A stretch of 64,000 nt of DNA from Bradyrhizobium murdochi (GCF_000472965.1 NZ_AXAU01000017.1:94141-158140); one strand, 5' to 3'. Counted from the stretch's first letter, positions 42,490 through 51,638 are shown. Notes: generated from the letters alone by a model not told the origin. Translations and numbers: made by a program.

Positions 42490-43142
42490 CGCAATCATCG
42501 CAAGCCGCATCCGGTAAGGTCACGAAGTTGAACCGCGTCGAACGCAACGCCTGGACCAAGCGCAGATTATTCGACGCCGCCACCAAGATCGTGGGCAAGT
42601 ACGGTTACGCCGAAGCTTCCGTCGCCCGCATCACCGAGGCAGCCGGCGTGGCCCAAGGCACGTTCTACAATCATTTCGAGAACCGCCAGGAACTGCTCGA
42701 TCAATTGCTGCCGAAGATCGGCATCGACATGGTTCACTTCATCCGCGAGCGCACGGGGACCGCAGATGCCGCAAGGCAGGAGATCGAGCGCTTCAGCGCC
42801 TTCTTCGATTTCATCCGCGAGGTGCCTGAGTTCCTGCGCATCCTCAATGAGGCCGAATATTTCGCACCGGTCGGCTACCAGAAGCATCTCGATAATATCG
42901 CGACCGCCTATGTGCGCATTCTCAAGCGCGCGCGCACGGCCGGCGCCATCGTTGATTTCAGCGACGAGGAGTTCGAAGCCATCGTTCACATGTTCATGGG
43001 CGCGCGCGGCTACCTGAGCCGGCGATACTCATACACCGGCGGCGCGGTAACGGCCGCGCCCGACCACGTCATCTCCGCCTACCGAAAGCTGGTCACGCGC
43101 GGGCTGTTCACACCGGACAAAGGCAACAGCCATGACCGCTGA
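42486..43142 (+). CDS. TetR family transcriptional regulator
   Basis: A 218-residue repressor with helix-turn-helix LFDAATKIVGKYGYAEASVA, then ITEAAGVAQGTFYNHFENRQ. The C-terminal part is all helical (FFDFIREVPEFLRILNEAEYF). Its start overlaps the ligase stop and its end overlaps the SDR start by 11 bp, so it is made with the enzymes it probably controls; CoA thioesters are common effectors for such regulators. Confidence 0.92.
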   Translation: MTQSSQAASGKVTKLNRVERNAWTKRRLFDAATKIVGKYGYAEASVARITEAAGVAQGTFYNHFENRQELLDQLLPKIGIDMVHFIRERTGTADAARQEIERFSAFFDFIREVPEFLRILNEAEYFAPVGYQKHLDNIATAYVRILKRARTAGAIVDFSDEEFEAIVHMFMGARGYLSRRYSYTGGAVTAAPDHVISAYRKLVTRGLFTPDKGNSHDR

Positions 43143-43905
43143 AGGCATCGTTCTCGTCACCGGCGGCTGCCGCGGCATTGGCGCCGCGACCGCAACGCTT
43201 CTCGCGGCTCAAGGCCAGAAGGTCGTTATTGTCGATATTGCGCCCGAACCACTCGCGGAAACGCAAACCATCCTGTGGCCCGCGCCCTTCGATGTCGCGA
43301 GCGAAAGCGCTGTTGTCAGCGGAATCGCCGATATCGAGACCGCGCACGGCCCGATCACAGGTCTCGTCAACGCCGCCGGCGTGTTCGGCAAGATGCACAA
43401 AATCGAACGCGTGCGGATGGAACAATGGGACCGCGAGGTCAATATCGACCTGCGCGGCACCTTTCTCGTCGCCCGCAGCGTTGGCGTGAAGATGGCCGAG
43501 CGCCGGCGCGGCGCAATCGTCAACGTCGCCTCCGTTGCCGGCATGACCTCAGGCCCGATCCACGCCTATACCGCGGCAAAGGCCGGTGTCATCCAGATCA
43601 CGCAGACGCTGGCGGCCGAATGGGGACGCAGTGGCGTCCGCGTCAACGCGGTCTCGCCCGGCTTCACCCGCACGGCGGCGCTGGAAGCCGGCATCGCTTC
43701 GGGTGCGCTGAACAAGAAATGGCTCGAAAACCCGACCGCGATGAACCGACTGGTCGAGCCAGTCGAGGTCGCGCAGGCAATTGCGTGGCTGCTTTCACCA
43801 ATGAGCAGCGGCATCACCGGAATCAACCTTCCTGTCGATGCCGGCTATATCGCCGGCACCACCTGGGCCGCCTATGGCGGCTTGCCGGAAGCACCAGGCG
43901 CGTAA
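43132..43905 (+). CDS. SDR family oxidoreductase
   Basis: A 257-residue classical short-chain dehydrogenase. TGGCRGIGAATA binds NAD(P); NAAGVFG, catalytic serine in VNVASVAGMTSG and the YTAAKAG tyrosine-lysine pair are intact; VNAVSPGFTRT follows. It probably oxidises an alcohol to the ketone used by the adjacent Baeyer-Villiger enzyme, or acts on a hydroxyacyl-CoA. The BVMO gene begins 14 bp after its stop. Confidence 0.92.
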   Translation: MTAEGIVLVTGGCRGIGAATATLLAAQGQKVVIVDIAPEPLAETQTILWPAPFDVASESAVVSGIADIETAHGPITGLVNAAGVFGKMHKIERVRMEQWDREVNIDLRGTFLVARSVGVKMAERRRGAIVNVASVAGMTSGPIHAYTAAKAGVIQITQTLAAEWGRSGVRVNAVSPGFTRTAALEAGIASGALNKKWLENPTAMNRLVEPVEVAQAIAWLLSPMSSGITGINLPVDAGYIAGTTWAAYGGLPEAPGA

Positions 43906-43919
43906 ACAAGGACACCAGC

Positions 43920-45830
43920 ATGAATATCGAGCTGCCGCGCAAGAAACTCGATCTGTCATCAGCCATCGCCGAGGGCGATATCCGCGTCCTGCTGATGGTG
44001 CTGGTCCACATGACCGGCGATGAGCGCTGGCTGGAACCGCCTTACCGGCCCAAGCGCGACGTCCGCCTGATTCCGGATCCGCAGGCCGGCATGCCCCCGG
44101 AAATCCAGGCCGAGATCCGCGCGGCCGTCTTGAAGCTGTTCGCAAACGGTGAACCGAAACCCGTCATCACCGATCCCGGCAATGAGCTGATGGTGAAGAT
44201 GATGCGGGCGACGCTCGGCGAAGATGTGGCACCTGAATATGCGCCGCTGATGCGCGAGGAAATGGGCTTCATTCCCCGGGAAGCGCGCTGGACCAAACCG
44301 CCATCGAACGAAAAGCTGGCGCAGCAGCACGTGCTGATCGTCGGCGCCGGCGTCTGCGCCATTGCGCTCGGCGTCGCCCTTGGCCGGCTCGGCATCCACT
44401 ACACCATCGTCGAGAAGAACGACGAACTCGGCGGCACCTGGTATGTCAATCGCTATCCCGGCTGCGGCGTCGATACGCCCAACCACTCGTACTCGTTCTC
44501 ATTCGGCCGGCGTAATCCGTGGACGCGCTATTTCGCCCAGCGCCAGGAATTGCTCGACTACCTCAGGAAGGTGGCGCTGGAATACGACATCCGAAAGCAT
44601 CTCCGCCTCAACACGGAGCTGACATCGTCGCGCTGGGACGAGCGCAAGCGACGCTGGATATCGACGTTGAGGACCGCCAATGGCGAAGAGATCTTCGAAT
44701 CGACCACGCTGGTCAGTGCGATCGGTCAGCTCAACGACCCTCACCCTGCGCCCTTCAAGGGCGAGGAAGATTTCAAGGGCGTGATGCTGCACTCCGCCCT
44801 GTGGTCCGACGACATCAAGCTCGATGGCAAGCGCGTCGCCGTCATCGGCACCGGCGCTACCGCCATGCAACTGGTGCCGTCGATTGCCGACCGTGTGGCG
44901 TCGGTCGCCGTTTATCAGCGTACCGCGCAATGGGCGCGCCCGGTGGCGGGCTATTCCGATCCCATCACCGAGGGCGCGCGATGGCTGCTCGCGCATCTGC
45001 CGTTTTATGTGCAGTGGTACCGCTTCAACATGTTCTGGCGATACGGCGACGGCCTGCTGCCCTTCCTGCGCAAGGACCCCGACTGGCCGCATCCCGAGCG
45101 CGCCGTCAACAAAGGCAATGACCGGCATCGCGAAGAGCTCACCAATTTCATCCACTCGGAGTTGAAGGACCGCCCCGATCTGATCGAGAAATGCGTGCCG
45201 ACCTATCCGCCTTATGGCAAGCGCATACTGCTCGACAATAACTGGTTCAAGACCCTGACGAAGCCGAATGTGGAACTGGTCACCGACAGGATCGACCATT
45301 TCGCGCGCGACGGCATCGTCGCCTCCGACGGCAAGTTGCGGCCCGCGGACATCATCGTCGTTTCCACCGGCTTCAAGGTCACGGAAATGGCGGCTCGCCT
45401 CAACATCACGGGGCGCGATGGAAAAAATCTGAAGGCAGCCTGGGCCAACGACAACCCGACCGCCTATCTCGGGCTCACGGTGCCGGACTTTCCAAATCTC
45501 TTCGTGATGCTCGGCCCCAATTCGGGTCCGGCGCATGGCGGCAGCGTGATCTTCCAGTCGGAGTGCCAGAGCCGCTACATCTCGGCGTGCCTCATCGAGA
45601 TGATCGAGCAAGGCATCACTGCGATTGACGTTCATCCGGAAGCGCACGATCGGTACATCAAGAAAGTTGATGCCGAGCACGAGCAACTGATCTGGACGCA
45701 TCCCGGGATGACGACCTATTACCGCAACAAGCAAGGTCGGGTTTTCTCGGCAATGCCATGGCGTTTCGTGGACTACTGGGCGATGACCCACGATCCTGAT
45801 TTACAGGATTACCGCCACACGAAGGGCTGA
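43920..45830 (+). CDS. Baeyer-Villiger monooxygenase, 4-hydroxyacetophenone monooxygenase type
   Basis: A 636-residue flavoprotein; ACAAGGA precedes the ATG, and the much longer upstream frame is rejected because it crosses the SDR gene. FAD motif VGAGVCAIALG is at residues 141-151 (last Gly of the classic motif is Ala), the BVMO fingerprint F285-x-G-xxx-H291-xxx-W295 is intact, and the NADPH motif GTGATA follows at 310. The 135-residue N-terminal extension (LLMVLVHMTGD) matches that of HapE (about 640 residues), which turns aryl ketones into phenyl esters. The FxGxxxHxxxW motif makes the class firm; an aryl ketone substrate is inferred. Confidence 0.88.
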   Translation: MNIELPRKKLDLSSAIAEGDIRVLLMVLVHMTGDERWLEPPYRPKRDVRLIPDPQAGMPPEIQAEIRAAVLKLFANGEPKPVITDPGNELMVKMMRATLGEDVAPEYAPLMREEMGFIPREARWTKPPSNEKLAQQHVLIVGAGVCAIALGVALGRLGIHYTIVEKNDELGGTWYVNRYPGCGVDTPNHSYSFSFGRRNPWTRYFAQRQELLDYLRKVALEYDIRKHLRLNTELTSSRWDERKRRWISTLRTANGEEIFESTTLVSAIGQLNDPHPAPFKGEEDFKGVMLHSALWSDDIKLDGKRVAVIGTGATAMQLVPSIADRVASVAVYQRTAQWARPVAGYSDPITEGARWLLAHLPFYVQWYRFNMFWRYGDGLLPFLRKDPDWPHPERAVNKGNDRHREELTNFIHSELKDRPDLIEKCVPTYPPYGKRILLDNNWFKTLTKPNVELVTDRIDHFARDGIVASDGKLRPADIIVVSTGFKVTEMAARLNITGRDGKNLKAAWANDNPTAYLGLTVPDFPNLFVMLGPNSGPAHGGSVIFQSECQSRYISACLIEMIEQGITAIDVHPEAHDRYIKKVDAEHEQLIWTHPGMTTYYRNKQGRVFSAMPWRFVDYWAMTHDPDLQDYRHTKG

Positions 45831-45920
45831 CATCCAATGCCCGCGGGAACCCGGCGGATGTGTAACTTGACACCTGACTCTAACTGCCGCAGCATTTAGC
45901 ACGCTGCACCTGCAGGAGTC

Positions 45921-45946
45921 GCGGAGCGTTCGGCTCCCCGCTCCGC
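45921..45946 (+). terminator. Stem-loop downstream of the BVMO gene
   Basis: GCGGAGCG and CGCTCCGC (8-bp perfect stem) lie about 90 bp after the BVMO stop. No T-tract follows, so it may only stabilise the 3' end. Confidence 0.4.
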
Positions 45947-46368
45947 AGGCATTGGCGATTCGGTTAGATGACCGAGACGACACGCAGCGGAAGCGGACGT
46001 ATCGTCCGTTGGCCAACTCTTGGAGAGGAGCATGACGCCACCGGATCAGACCGGTGACCTTGCTCAGCGCAAGGTCCAGGTGCGGTTGAGGTCGTAAGCA
46101 GCTGCCAGCCTCATTGCACCTTCAACAATCCAAACCTATCCGCGGGACTGGAGCGCAAAGGCCACGCGCAAGCCGGATCCTGAGAATATGCTGGTGTCTA
46201 CCAGAGATCCTTCGCCTATAACGAAGATGTAGGGCCCCGCGATGCTCTCATGCACCGGGGCCCATTCGTTTTGGCGGGCTCATTCATTTTGAAATGTCAA
46301 AACCGCGTCGCATGGTTCCATGCTCTATTCGGATCGGAGATACTGATCCGATGGAACAGGGAAACGCC
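45947..46368. other. Intergenic region without a recognisable gene
   Basis: No coding frame here has a start, ribosome site and protein-like composition. CACCGGATCAGACCGGTG near 46035 is a palindrome of unclear meaning. A terminator-like hairpin at 46232-46263 has no gene in front of it, suggesting that a former gene decayed here. Confidence 0.5.
46232..46263 (+). terminator. Strong GC hairpin, terminator-like, with no gene before it
   Basis: GGGCCCCG (46232-46239) pairs with CGGGGCCC (46256-46263); ATTCGTTTT follows. The nearest upstream stop codon on this strand is about 400 bp away, so it may belong to a lost gene or to an unseen small RNA. Confidence 0.6.
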
Positions 46369-46998
46369 ATGAATAGACTGCGCGTCCGCATCTACACCGA
46401 CTACAAAAGCCCCTACGCGTTCGTCGCCAACAAGCGGCTGTTCGAGCTCGAGGAGATCTACGGCGTCGAACTCGAATGGCTGCCCTACACGCTGCGCATT
46501 CCGGAATTCATGGGCACGGTGGAAGAGCGCACACCGCATTTCTGGCGCAAGGTGCGCTACGCCTATATGGACGCGCGCCGCTACGCCAACGCACAGGGCC
46601 TCGTCATGAAGGGTCCGCGGCGCATCTACGATGCCTTCCATGCCAGCGCCGGCATGCTGTTCGCCCAGCGCCACGGCCTGTTCCGCCCTTATCATGACAC
46701 GGTATTCCGCCGGTTCTGGAGTCATGATCTCGAGATCGACGAACTCTCCGATATTTCCGGCGTGATCGCCTCGCTCGGCGGGTCGTCAGAAGAATTCGAA
46801 GCTTACGTCCACGGCCCCGCGCGGGCCGAACACGACCGCATCATCGACGAGGCGGAAGCGCTCGGCGTGTTCGGCGTGCCGACCATGATCTTCAACGGCG
46901 AATTGTTCTGGGGCGGCGATCGCATCGACATGCTGATCGAGCGCATCAATAACCCGGAATCGATCGTGACGGCGCTAGGCAGTCGCCATCAGGCGTGA
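46369..46998 (+). CDS. DsbA-fold oxidoreductase, 2-hydroxychromene-2-carboxylate isomerase-like
   Basis: A 209-residue protein. ATG 46369 is chosen because AGGGA stands at good spacing; ATGs at 46351 and 46294 are further upstream. The opening RIYTDYKSPYAFVANKRL is the GST-kappa/HCCA-isomerase form of the thioredoxin fold, with serine in place of the CxxC cysteines. FGVPTMIFNGELFWGGDRID closes the fold with the usual cis-proline. Such isomerases rearrange aromatic-ring cleavage products using glutathione, in keeping with the nearby catabolic cluster. Substrate unproven. Confidence 0.85.
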   Translation: MNRLRVRIYTDYKSPYAFVANKRLFELEEIYGVELEWLPYTLRIPEFMGTVEERTPHFWRKVRYAYMDARRYANAQGLVMKGPRRIYDAFHASAGMLFAQRHGLFRPYHDTVFRRFWSHDLEIDELSDISGVIASLGGSSEEFEAYVHGPARAEHDRIIDEAEALGVFGVPTMIFNGELFWGGDRIDMLIERINNPESIVTALGSRHQA

Positions 46999-47113
46999 GA
47001 TCGCCGACACAGCGAACGGTGCTTATCCGTCATCCTGAATCCGCCGATGGCACCGACCCGTCTTATCGGAACTGGGTTGCGAGGCCGTTTCAATCGAATG
47101 GGAGCCCAACCGA

Positions 47114-48271
47114 TCAGGAAGCCGACGGCTCGCGCAACGTTCGGAAGAAATCGCGCAGCTCCCGTACGAACAGCTCCGGCTGCTCGAAAGCCGCGAAGTG
47201 ACCGCCCTTCGGCATTTCGCTCCAGTGCTGGATATTCGTGTAGCTCGCTTCCATCCACTTTCGCACCGGCGTGACGATCTCCTTGGGAAAGACGGCAATA
47301 CCGGTCGGCACGGTTACCCTATGAGCCGCGCGGCGCTTCGCGCCAAAGCTTTCCCAGTATAAGCGCGCCGATGAAGCTGCCGTAGCCGTCACCCAATAGA
47401 GCATGATGTTGTCGAGCAGTTCATCGCGCCCCAAGATATTGTCGGGATGGCCGTCGCAATCGGTCCAGGCCCAGAACTTTTCCAGGATCCACGCGGCCTG
47501 CCCACTCGGCGAGTCCGTCAAACCATATCCCAGCGTCTGCGGCCGGGTCGATTGCTGCTTGGAATAGCCTGAATCCCAATCGGCGTAATACTGGATGCCC
47601 TTCAACGCCCGCGCTTCCTCAGGCGTTGGTTGTCCCTCCACATTGGGCCGAACTGACATCGCAAGCGTGATGTGAATGCCCGCGCAGTGTTCCGGATCCT
47701 GCGCGCCAAGCGCGGTGGTGATCGCCGATCCCCAATCGCCGCCCTGAGCGCCGTAGCGACCGTAGCCGAGGCCGTCCATCAGCACCGCCCAGCTTGACGC
47801 AATGCGATCGATGCCCCAGCCGGTCGTCTTCGGCTTGGCTGAGAACCCAAAGCCGGGCAGCGACGGGCAGACGACGTGAAACGCGTCGGCAGCATTGCCG
47901 CCATGTGCAGTCGGATCGGTCAACGGCTCGATCACCTTGTGAAACTCGACCACCGAGCCCGGCCAGCCATGCGTGATGATCAGCGGCATCGCGTCCGGAT
48001 GCGGCGATCGGACGTGCAGGAGATGAATGTCGAGCCCGTCGATCTCGGTGGTGAACTGCGCAAAGCGATTGAGCCGCGCCTCGCGCTCACGCCAATCGTA
48101 CTCCTCGGCCCAGTAGCGGCAGATATCCCTGACCCATTTCAGCGGCGCGCCCTGGCTCCAGTCGTCGACGAGTTCGGCTTCCGGCCACCGCGTGTTGCGC
48201 AGCCGCGATTTGAGATCGTCAAGCACGGCATCGCCGATCGAAATACGATAAGGCTTGATTTCAGCGCTCAT
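47114..48271 (-). CDS. Epoxide hydrolase (alpha/beta hydrolase with EHN domain)
   Basis: A 385-residue enzyme with GGAG before its ATG. The N-terminal EHN segment (LKSRLRNTRWPE, then DWSQGAPLKWVRDIC) is that of microsomal-type epoxide hydrolases. HGWPGS forms the oxyanion hole, GAQGGDWGSAI holds the nucleophile aspartate, and GGHFAAFEQPE the catalytic histidine. It opens epoxides to diols. Convergent with the HCCA-isomerase-like gene. No signal peptide. Confidence 0.92.
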   Translation of the reverse strand: MSAEIKPYRISIGDAVLDDLKSRLRNTRWPEAELVDDWSQGAPLKWVRDICRYWAEEYDWREREARLNRFAQFTTEIDGLDIHLLHVRSPHPDAMPLIITHGWPGSVVEFHKVIEPLTDPTAHGGNAADAFHVVCPSLPGFGFSAKPKTTGWGIDRIASSWAVLMDGLGYGRYGAQGGDWGSAITTALGAQDPEHCAGIHITLAMSVRPNVEGQPTPEEARALKGIQYYADWDSGYSKQQSTRPQTLGYGLTDSPSGQAAWILEKFWAWTDCDGHPDNILGRDELLDNIMLYWVTATAASSARLYWESFGAKRRAAHRVTVPTGIAVFPKEIVTPVRKWMEASYTNIQHWSEMPKGGHFAAFEQPELFVRELRDFFRTLREPSAS

Positions 48272-48856
48272 GAAGACTCCAGCTCCGATGGATCACGGTG
48301 TCGCGCTCTCCAAGCTGATGCTACCGAAAAAAGTTGTGAGCGATTGCCTTTTGCTGGCGGGGCAAACGGCCATGGCGAGGCCGAAGTGTAACAAGGGCTA
48401 CGGCAACGGCGGCTGCGACGGTAGCCCAAACGCGGGGGAACAGCTCCAACCCCGGCCTAAAGAAGGAGCTCCAGTTTCTTTCCAGCAACTGGCGTCGGCC
48501 CGTTAAATGCCGGCGAGCCGTTGCGCCGTGGTAACCACGGCAACGAACAATTTTTTCATAAGACCCCGATCTAGAGCAGACACGCCAAAGAGTGCCAAAC
48601 GGTTTCACGCCTATCAAGCGATTAACAGGGTTTGACCGGTGTCTCTCCCCCTATCCGATATACGGCCATTCAACCCTTCCTGCCCGCCGCGAAACTTCCG
48701 CTGCGAGCGACATATTAAATGCGCATGACGTGGCCTCCGGATTGTCCATTCCGTCTTAACGGTGGTCGAAGGTTGTGATCGCAGTGGCGGATTCTGAACC
48801 CTAAGCAGCCAGCATGATGGTAGCGTACGGCTTCATATCAATGAAAAGGATAGGAT
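48272..48856. other. Long intergenic region with weak small-ORF signals
   Basis: No confident gene. On the plus strand 48372-48506 could encode a 44-residue peptide with CNKGYGNGGCDGSPNAG, a glycine/asparagine/cysteine pattern seen in some small bacterial proteins, but it lacks a ribosome site. On the minus strand an 18-codon ORF (MKKLFVAVVTTAQRLAGI) starts at 48559, over an imperfect palindrome CCGTGG-TAA-CCACGG. Confidence 0.35.
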
Positions 48857-49063
48857 TTACTGAGTAGCTCGAAAGCGTCGATACCTGGTCGGGGCCGCCT
48901 CGGCCGGTACTCCGTTATCCCCCAAAATATCCGCGACCAGTTCATCCTTAACCACCTTCTCCATCACAGCCCGCACAAGTCGCGTGCGCGAGACGCCGCG
49001 CTGTTTTGCAGCCTCCTGGAGATACTCAACTTCCAAGGGGATGACGATATTCTTGATAGTCAC
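48857..49063 (-). CDS. Small ribbon-helix-helix-like protein
   Basis: 68 residues from a GTG at 49063 behind GAGGA. KNIVIPLEVEYLQEAAKQRG followed by SRTRLVRAVMEKVV has the strand-helix-helix pattern of CopG/Arc-type DNA-binding proteins and antitoxins. No toxin gene adjoins on either side, so it may be a lone regulator or an orphan antitoxin. Confidence 0.7.
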   Translation of the reverse strand: MTIKNIVIPLEVEYLQEAAKQRGVSRTRLVRAVMEKVVKDELVADILGDNGVPAEAAPTRYRRFRATQ

Positions 49064-49512
49064 GGCCAGTCCTCGATGCTCCTTTGCTCTACTGATCCGC
49101 TCTGCTGACTCGTAATGTTGGCAAGAGTTGGAGAGGACGGAGGCAACCCTCGCCTTTCTGCCGTTGCGCTCTGCTCGCTGCGCTCATATGCATCGAAACA
49201 TGCATAGCGGCAACGCGCGTCGCAGCCTAGGCAGATCAGCCATAAGCGTTCCGCCTCTGGCCTGCTCGCGATTTGTTAAATAAAGCCATTGGCTGCTTTG
49301 GGCGAAACACTCCGCTGACCAAAATGGCCTCACAGCAGGGTACCGGACGTCGGCTTGTAATTTAATTTGTTGGAAGCGATTAAACTTTACACGATCCAGG
49401 GGGCATATTAAATGAATGCCGACATTTAATCGCGGAGCGAGCTGCGAACGTATTTGAACTGCATCCCGCGCGAGGTTCTGTTCCGTCCGAAGGTCATAGG
49501 CTAGGAATACTT
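49064..49512. other. Intergenic region with inverted repeats, no gene seen
   Basis: TATGCAT-CGAAAC-ATGCATA (49187-49206) is a perfect 7-bp inverted repeat nested between GTTGC and GCAAC words, so it may be a hairpin end of an element. The stretch 49360-49440 is AT-rich and probably holds the promoter of the downstream GTPase gene. Confidence 0.5.
49407..49430 (+). promoter_or_regulatory. Inverted-repeat operator candidate upstream of the COG0523 gene
   Basis: ATTAAATG (49407-49414) and CATTTAAT (49423-49430) are perfect arms about an 8-bp spacer, 83 bp before the start codon. It does not match the alphaproteobacterial Zur box as I know it, so the regulator is unknown. Confidence 0.5.
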
Positions 49513-50763
49513 ATGAAGGGGAGATCGAGCGAGATAGATAGGCTGCCAGTGACGGTGCTCAGCGGATTTTTGGGCGCAGGGAAGACAACGTTGCTTAATC
49601 GCGTACTGATGAATCGCGAAGGCCTACGCGTTGCGGTTATCGTCAATGACATGAGTCAGTTGAACATCGACGCGAATCTGGTCCGCAACGGTGGTGCCAA
49701 CCTTTCACACACGACCGAGTCGCTCGTTGAGCTCAGTAATGGTTGCATATGCTGCACGTTACGCGACGATCTCCTATTGGAAGTCAGGCGATTGGCTGAA
49801 CAACGGCGATTCGATTATCTTCTGATCGAAGGAACCGGGATTGCTGAACCTCTTCCCATTGCGGCAACGTTCTCGTTTCGCAACGAGGCCGGCGTCTCCC
49901 TTTCCGATGTTGCGAGACTCGACACGATGGTCACCGTCGTGGATGCCTTGAGCCTGCTCGCCAACTACAGCAGTCGCGATCTGCTGCGCGACCGCGGCGA
50001 GTTGCGCGATACGTACGACCAGCGGACGCTCGTCGATCTTTTGGTTGAGCAGATCGAGTTTGCTGATGTGGTGGTAATCAACAAAGTGTCAGAAGCGACT
50101 GAGGCAACGCGTGCGGAAATTCGCAAGGTAATCGCCGCACTAAATCCCCAGGCGTGCCAATTCGAGACTGACTTCGGAGAAATTCCTCTCAAGGCGATTC
50201 TTGACACCGGCCTTTTCAACGAAGCGAAGGCTGCGACTCACCCGCTCTGGTATAAAGAGCTATACAGCCCCGATTCTCATGTGCCGGAGACCGAGGAGTA
50301 TGGCATATCCAGCTTCGTTTACAGGGAAAGACGTCCCTTCGATCCCGTTAAGCTGTTGTCGTTTCTCAACAAGCCCTGGCCGGGTGTGATACGCGCCAAG
50401 GGACATTTCTGGCTTGCCACACGTCCGGATTGGGTGGGTCTTCTCTCCGTTGCCGGTATGCAGCGTCGGTGCGAGCCCATGGGCTATTGGTGGGCGACAA
50501 TCCCGAAGCCGAGCTGGCCAAGCAACCCTCAATTTCAAGAACAACTCAACAGCCGATGGGATGGCGCTTGGGGTGACCGCCGTCAGGAACTCGTGTTCAT
50601 CGGTTCAGACATGGACGAAGCGCAAATCCGAGCCTTGCTGGATGCCTGCCTTCTCCATTCGGAAAACGGGTTCGATCCGCAGAGCTGGCGTAATCTGAGC
50701 GACCCATTTCCACCGTGGCATTATCCTAATCACACCAATAATATCGGCGTGTCCCTTCGTTAG
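49513..50763 (+). CDS. COG0523 family G3E GTPase, putative metallochaperone
   Basis: A 416-residue P-loop GTPase of the CobW/YciC/ZigA type. Walker A is SGFLGAGKTTLLNR (residues 17-30), the metal-binding CxCC is Cys78-Ile-Cys80-Cys81 (GCICCTLRDD), the switch region is IEGTGIAEPLPIAA and the guanine motif appears as VINKVSE. The CobW C-terminal domain (VIRAKGHFWLATRPDWVG) follows. These proteins deliver zinc or other metals, often under metal starvation. No cobalamin gene is near, so a YciC/ZigA-like zinc role is likelier. Confidence 0.9.
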   Translation: MKGRSSEIDRLPVTVLSGFLGAGKTTLLNRVLMNREGLRVAVIVNDMSQLNIDANLVRNGGANLSHTTESLVELSNGCICCTLRDDLLLEVRRLAEQRRFDYLLIEGTGIAEPLPIAATFSFRNEAGVSLSDVARLDTMVTVVDALSLLANYSSRDLLRDRGELRDTYDQRTLVDLLVEQIEFADVVVINKVSEATEATRAEIRKVIAALNPQACQFETDFGEIPLKAILDTGLFNEAKAATHPLWYKELYSPDSHVPETEEYGISSFVYRERRPFDPVKLLSFLNKPWPGVIRAKGHFWLATRPDWVGLLSVAGMQRRCEPMGYWWATIPKPSWPSNPQFQEQLNSRWDGAWGDRRQELVFIGSDMDEAQIRALLDACLLHSENGFDPQSWRNLSDPFPPWHYPNHTNNIGVSLR

Positions 50764-51638
50764 CTGGAGCTCAATGCTTGCCGGCGTCCGAGACGCCCAG
50801 CGGCGAGGATGGCCTGCCCAACTGGCATCTCCACCACAATGGCGACGGCTGCAATCTTTATCGTCACCGTCTAATCGCCTAGGTCTTGAGAAGGCGCTTG
50901 GATCACCAAGCGATTCACGATTCTCGCCCGTCCAACAACAAGCGCCACCTTTACGAGCCTCTCGGCCCTCGCAAGCGATGCACTGCATGCGATTGTCATC
51001 GCCCAACAGCGAACCGATGTGACAACGCTAGTTCCAGCTTGGCGAGCCGCTCTTGGTGGGGGCCGAGAGCAGGGTGCGCATCCTTAACAGGCCATTGTAT
51101 CGCGTCCTCTCCGGGAGCGTTGTCGGAACGTACGCGCCGCGGCAGCGGTCTGATTGGAAGCCATTGCAAACCTCTGGTTGATCTATTCCATCTCAAAACT
51201 ATCAGAATGACCATTAAGAACGAGAGTTGTTCTGGAATTAACTACTTGAAAATCAAAACCATTTACCGCTTGGGGCGACCTGGATCGAGATCCGGTTAAT
51301 AGCCGAAACTTGTTACTCGACACGGGGGAGATTTGATATTAAATATATTAATCGCATTAATACTTGCGGTTTAATTGAGGATGGAAATTAAACATTGCCG
51401 GCAGAGCCATGGTCTTAGCAACCATTGCGGATAGCAGCGCGATCGCGGCCGAGCGGCAGATCAAGCACTGTTGCTCGCCGACCCAGCATGCGTGCTCGTT
51501 CAGGATCACTGTAGAGCGCACCCTCGCTGTCCAGCGATCCAAGAGTGGCCCATCCATTAAAGCTGTTGCTTCGGCATCTATTCAGTCGTCAAGGCTGCAA
51601 CCTGTCATACGTATTCCCCTCTCTCGGGCGAGGATATC
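50764..51638. other. Long AT-richer intergenic region, possible degraded coding sequence
   Basis: No intact gene. In one plus frame 50778-50880 and, after a TAG, 50886 onward give hydrophilic His/Arg/Cys-rich peptide (NWHLHHNGDG, then RKRCTACDCHRP) that could be a decayed gene. From about 51320 to 51400 the DNA is strongly AT-rich (TTGATATTAAATATATTAAT), a likely promoter for the giant gene. Base composition differs from the first 45 kb. Confidence 0.45.

Noticed and set aside
43275..43919. In-frame upstream extension of the BVMO reading frame
   Set aside because: It overlaps the SDR gene in another frame, is rich in Arg and His, and the ATG at 43920 has a good ribosome site and the HapE-like N-terminus.
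44499..45791. Open frame of 430 codons on the minus strand opposite the BVMO gene
   Set aside because: Shadow of the strongly biased codons of the BVMO gene; no recognisable domain.
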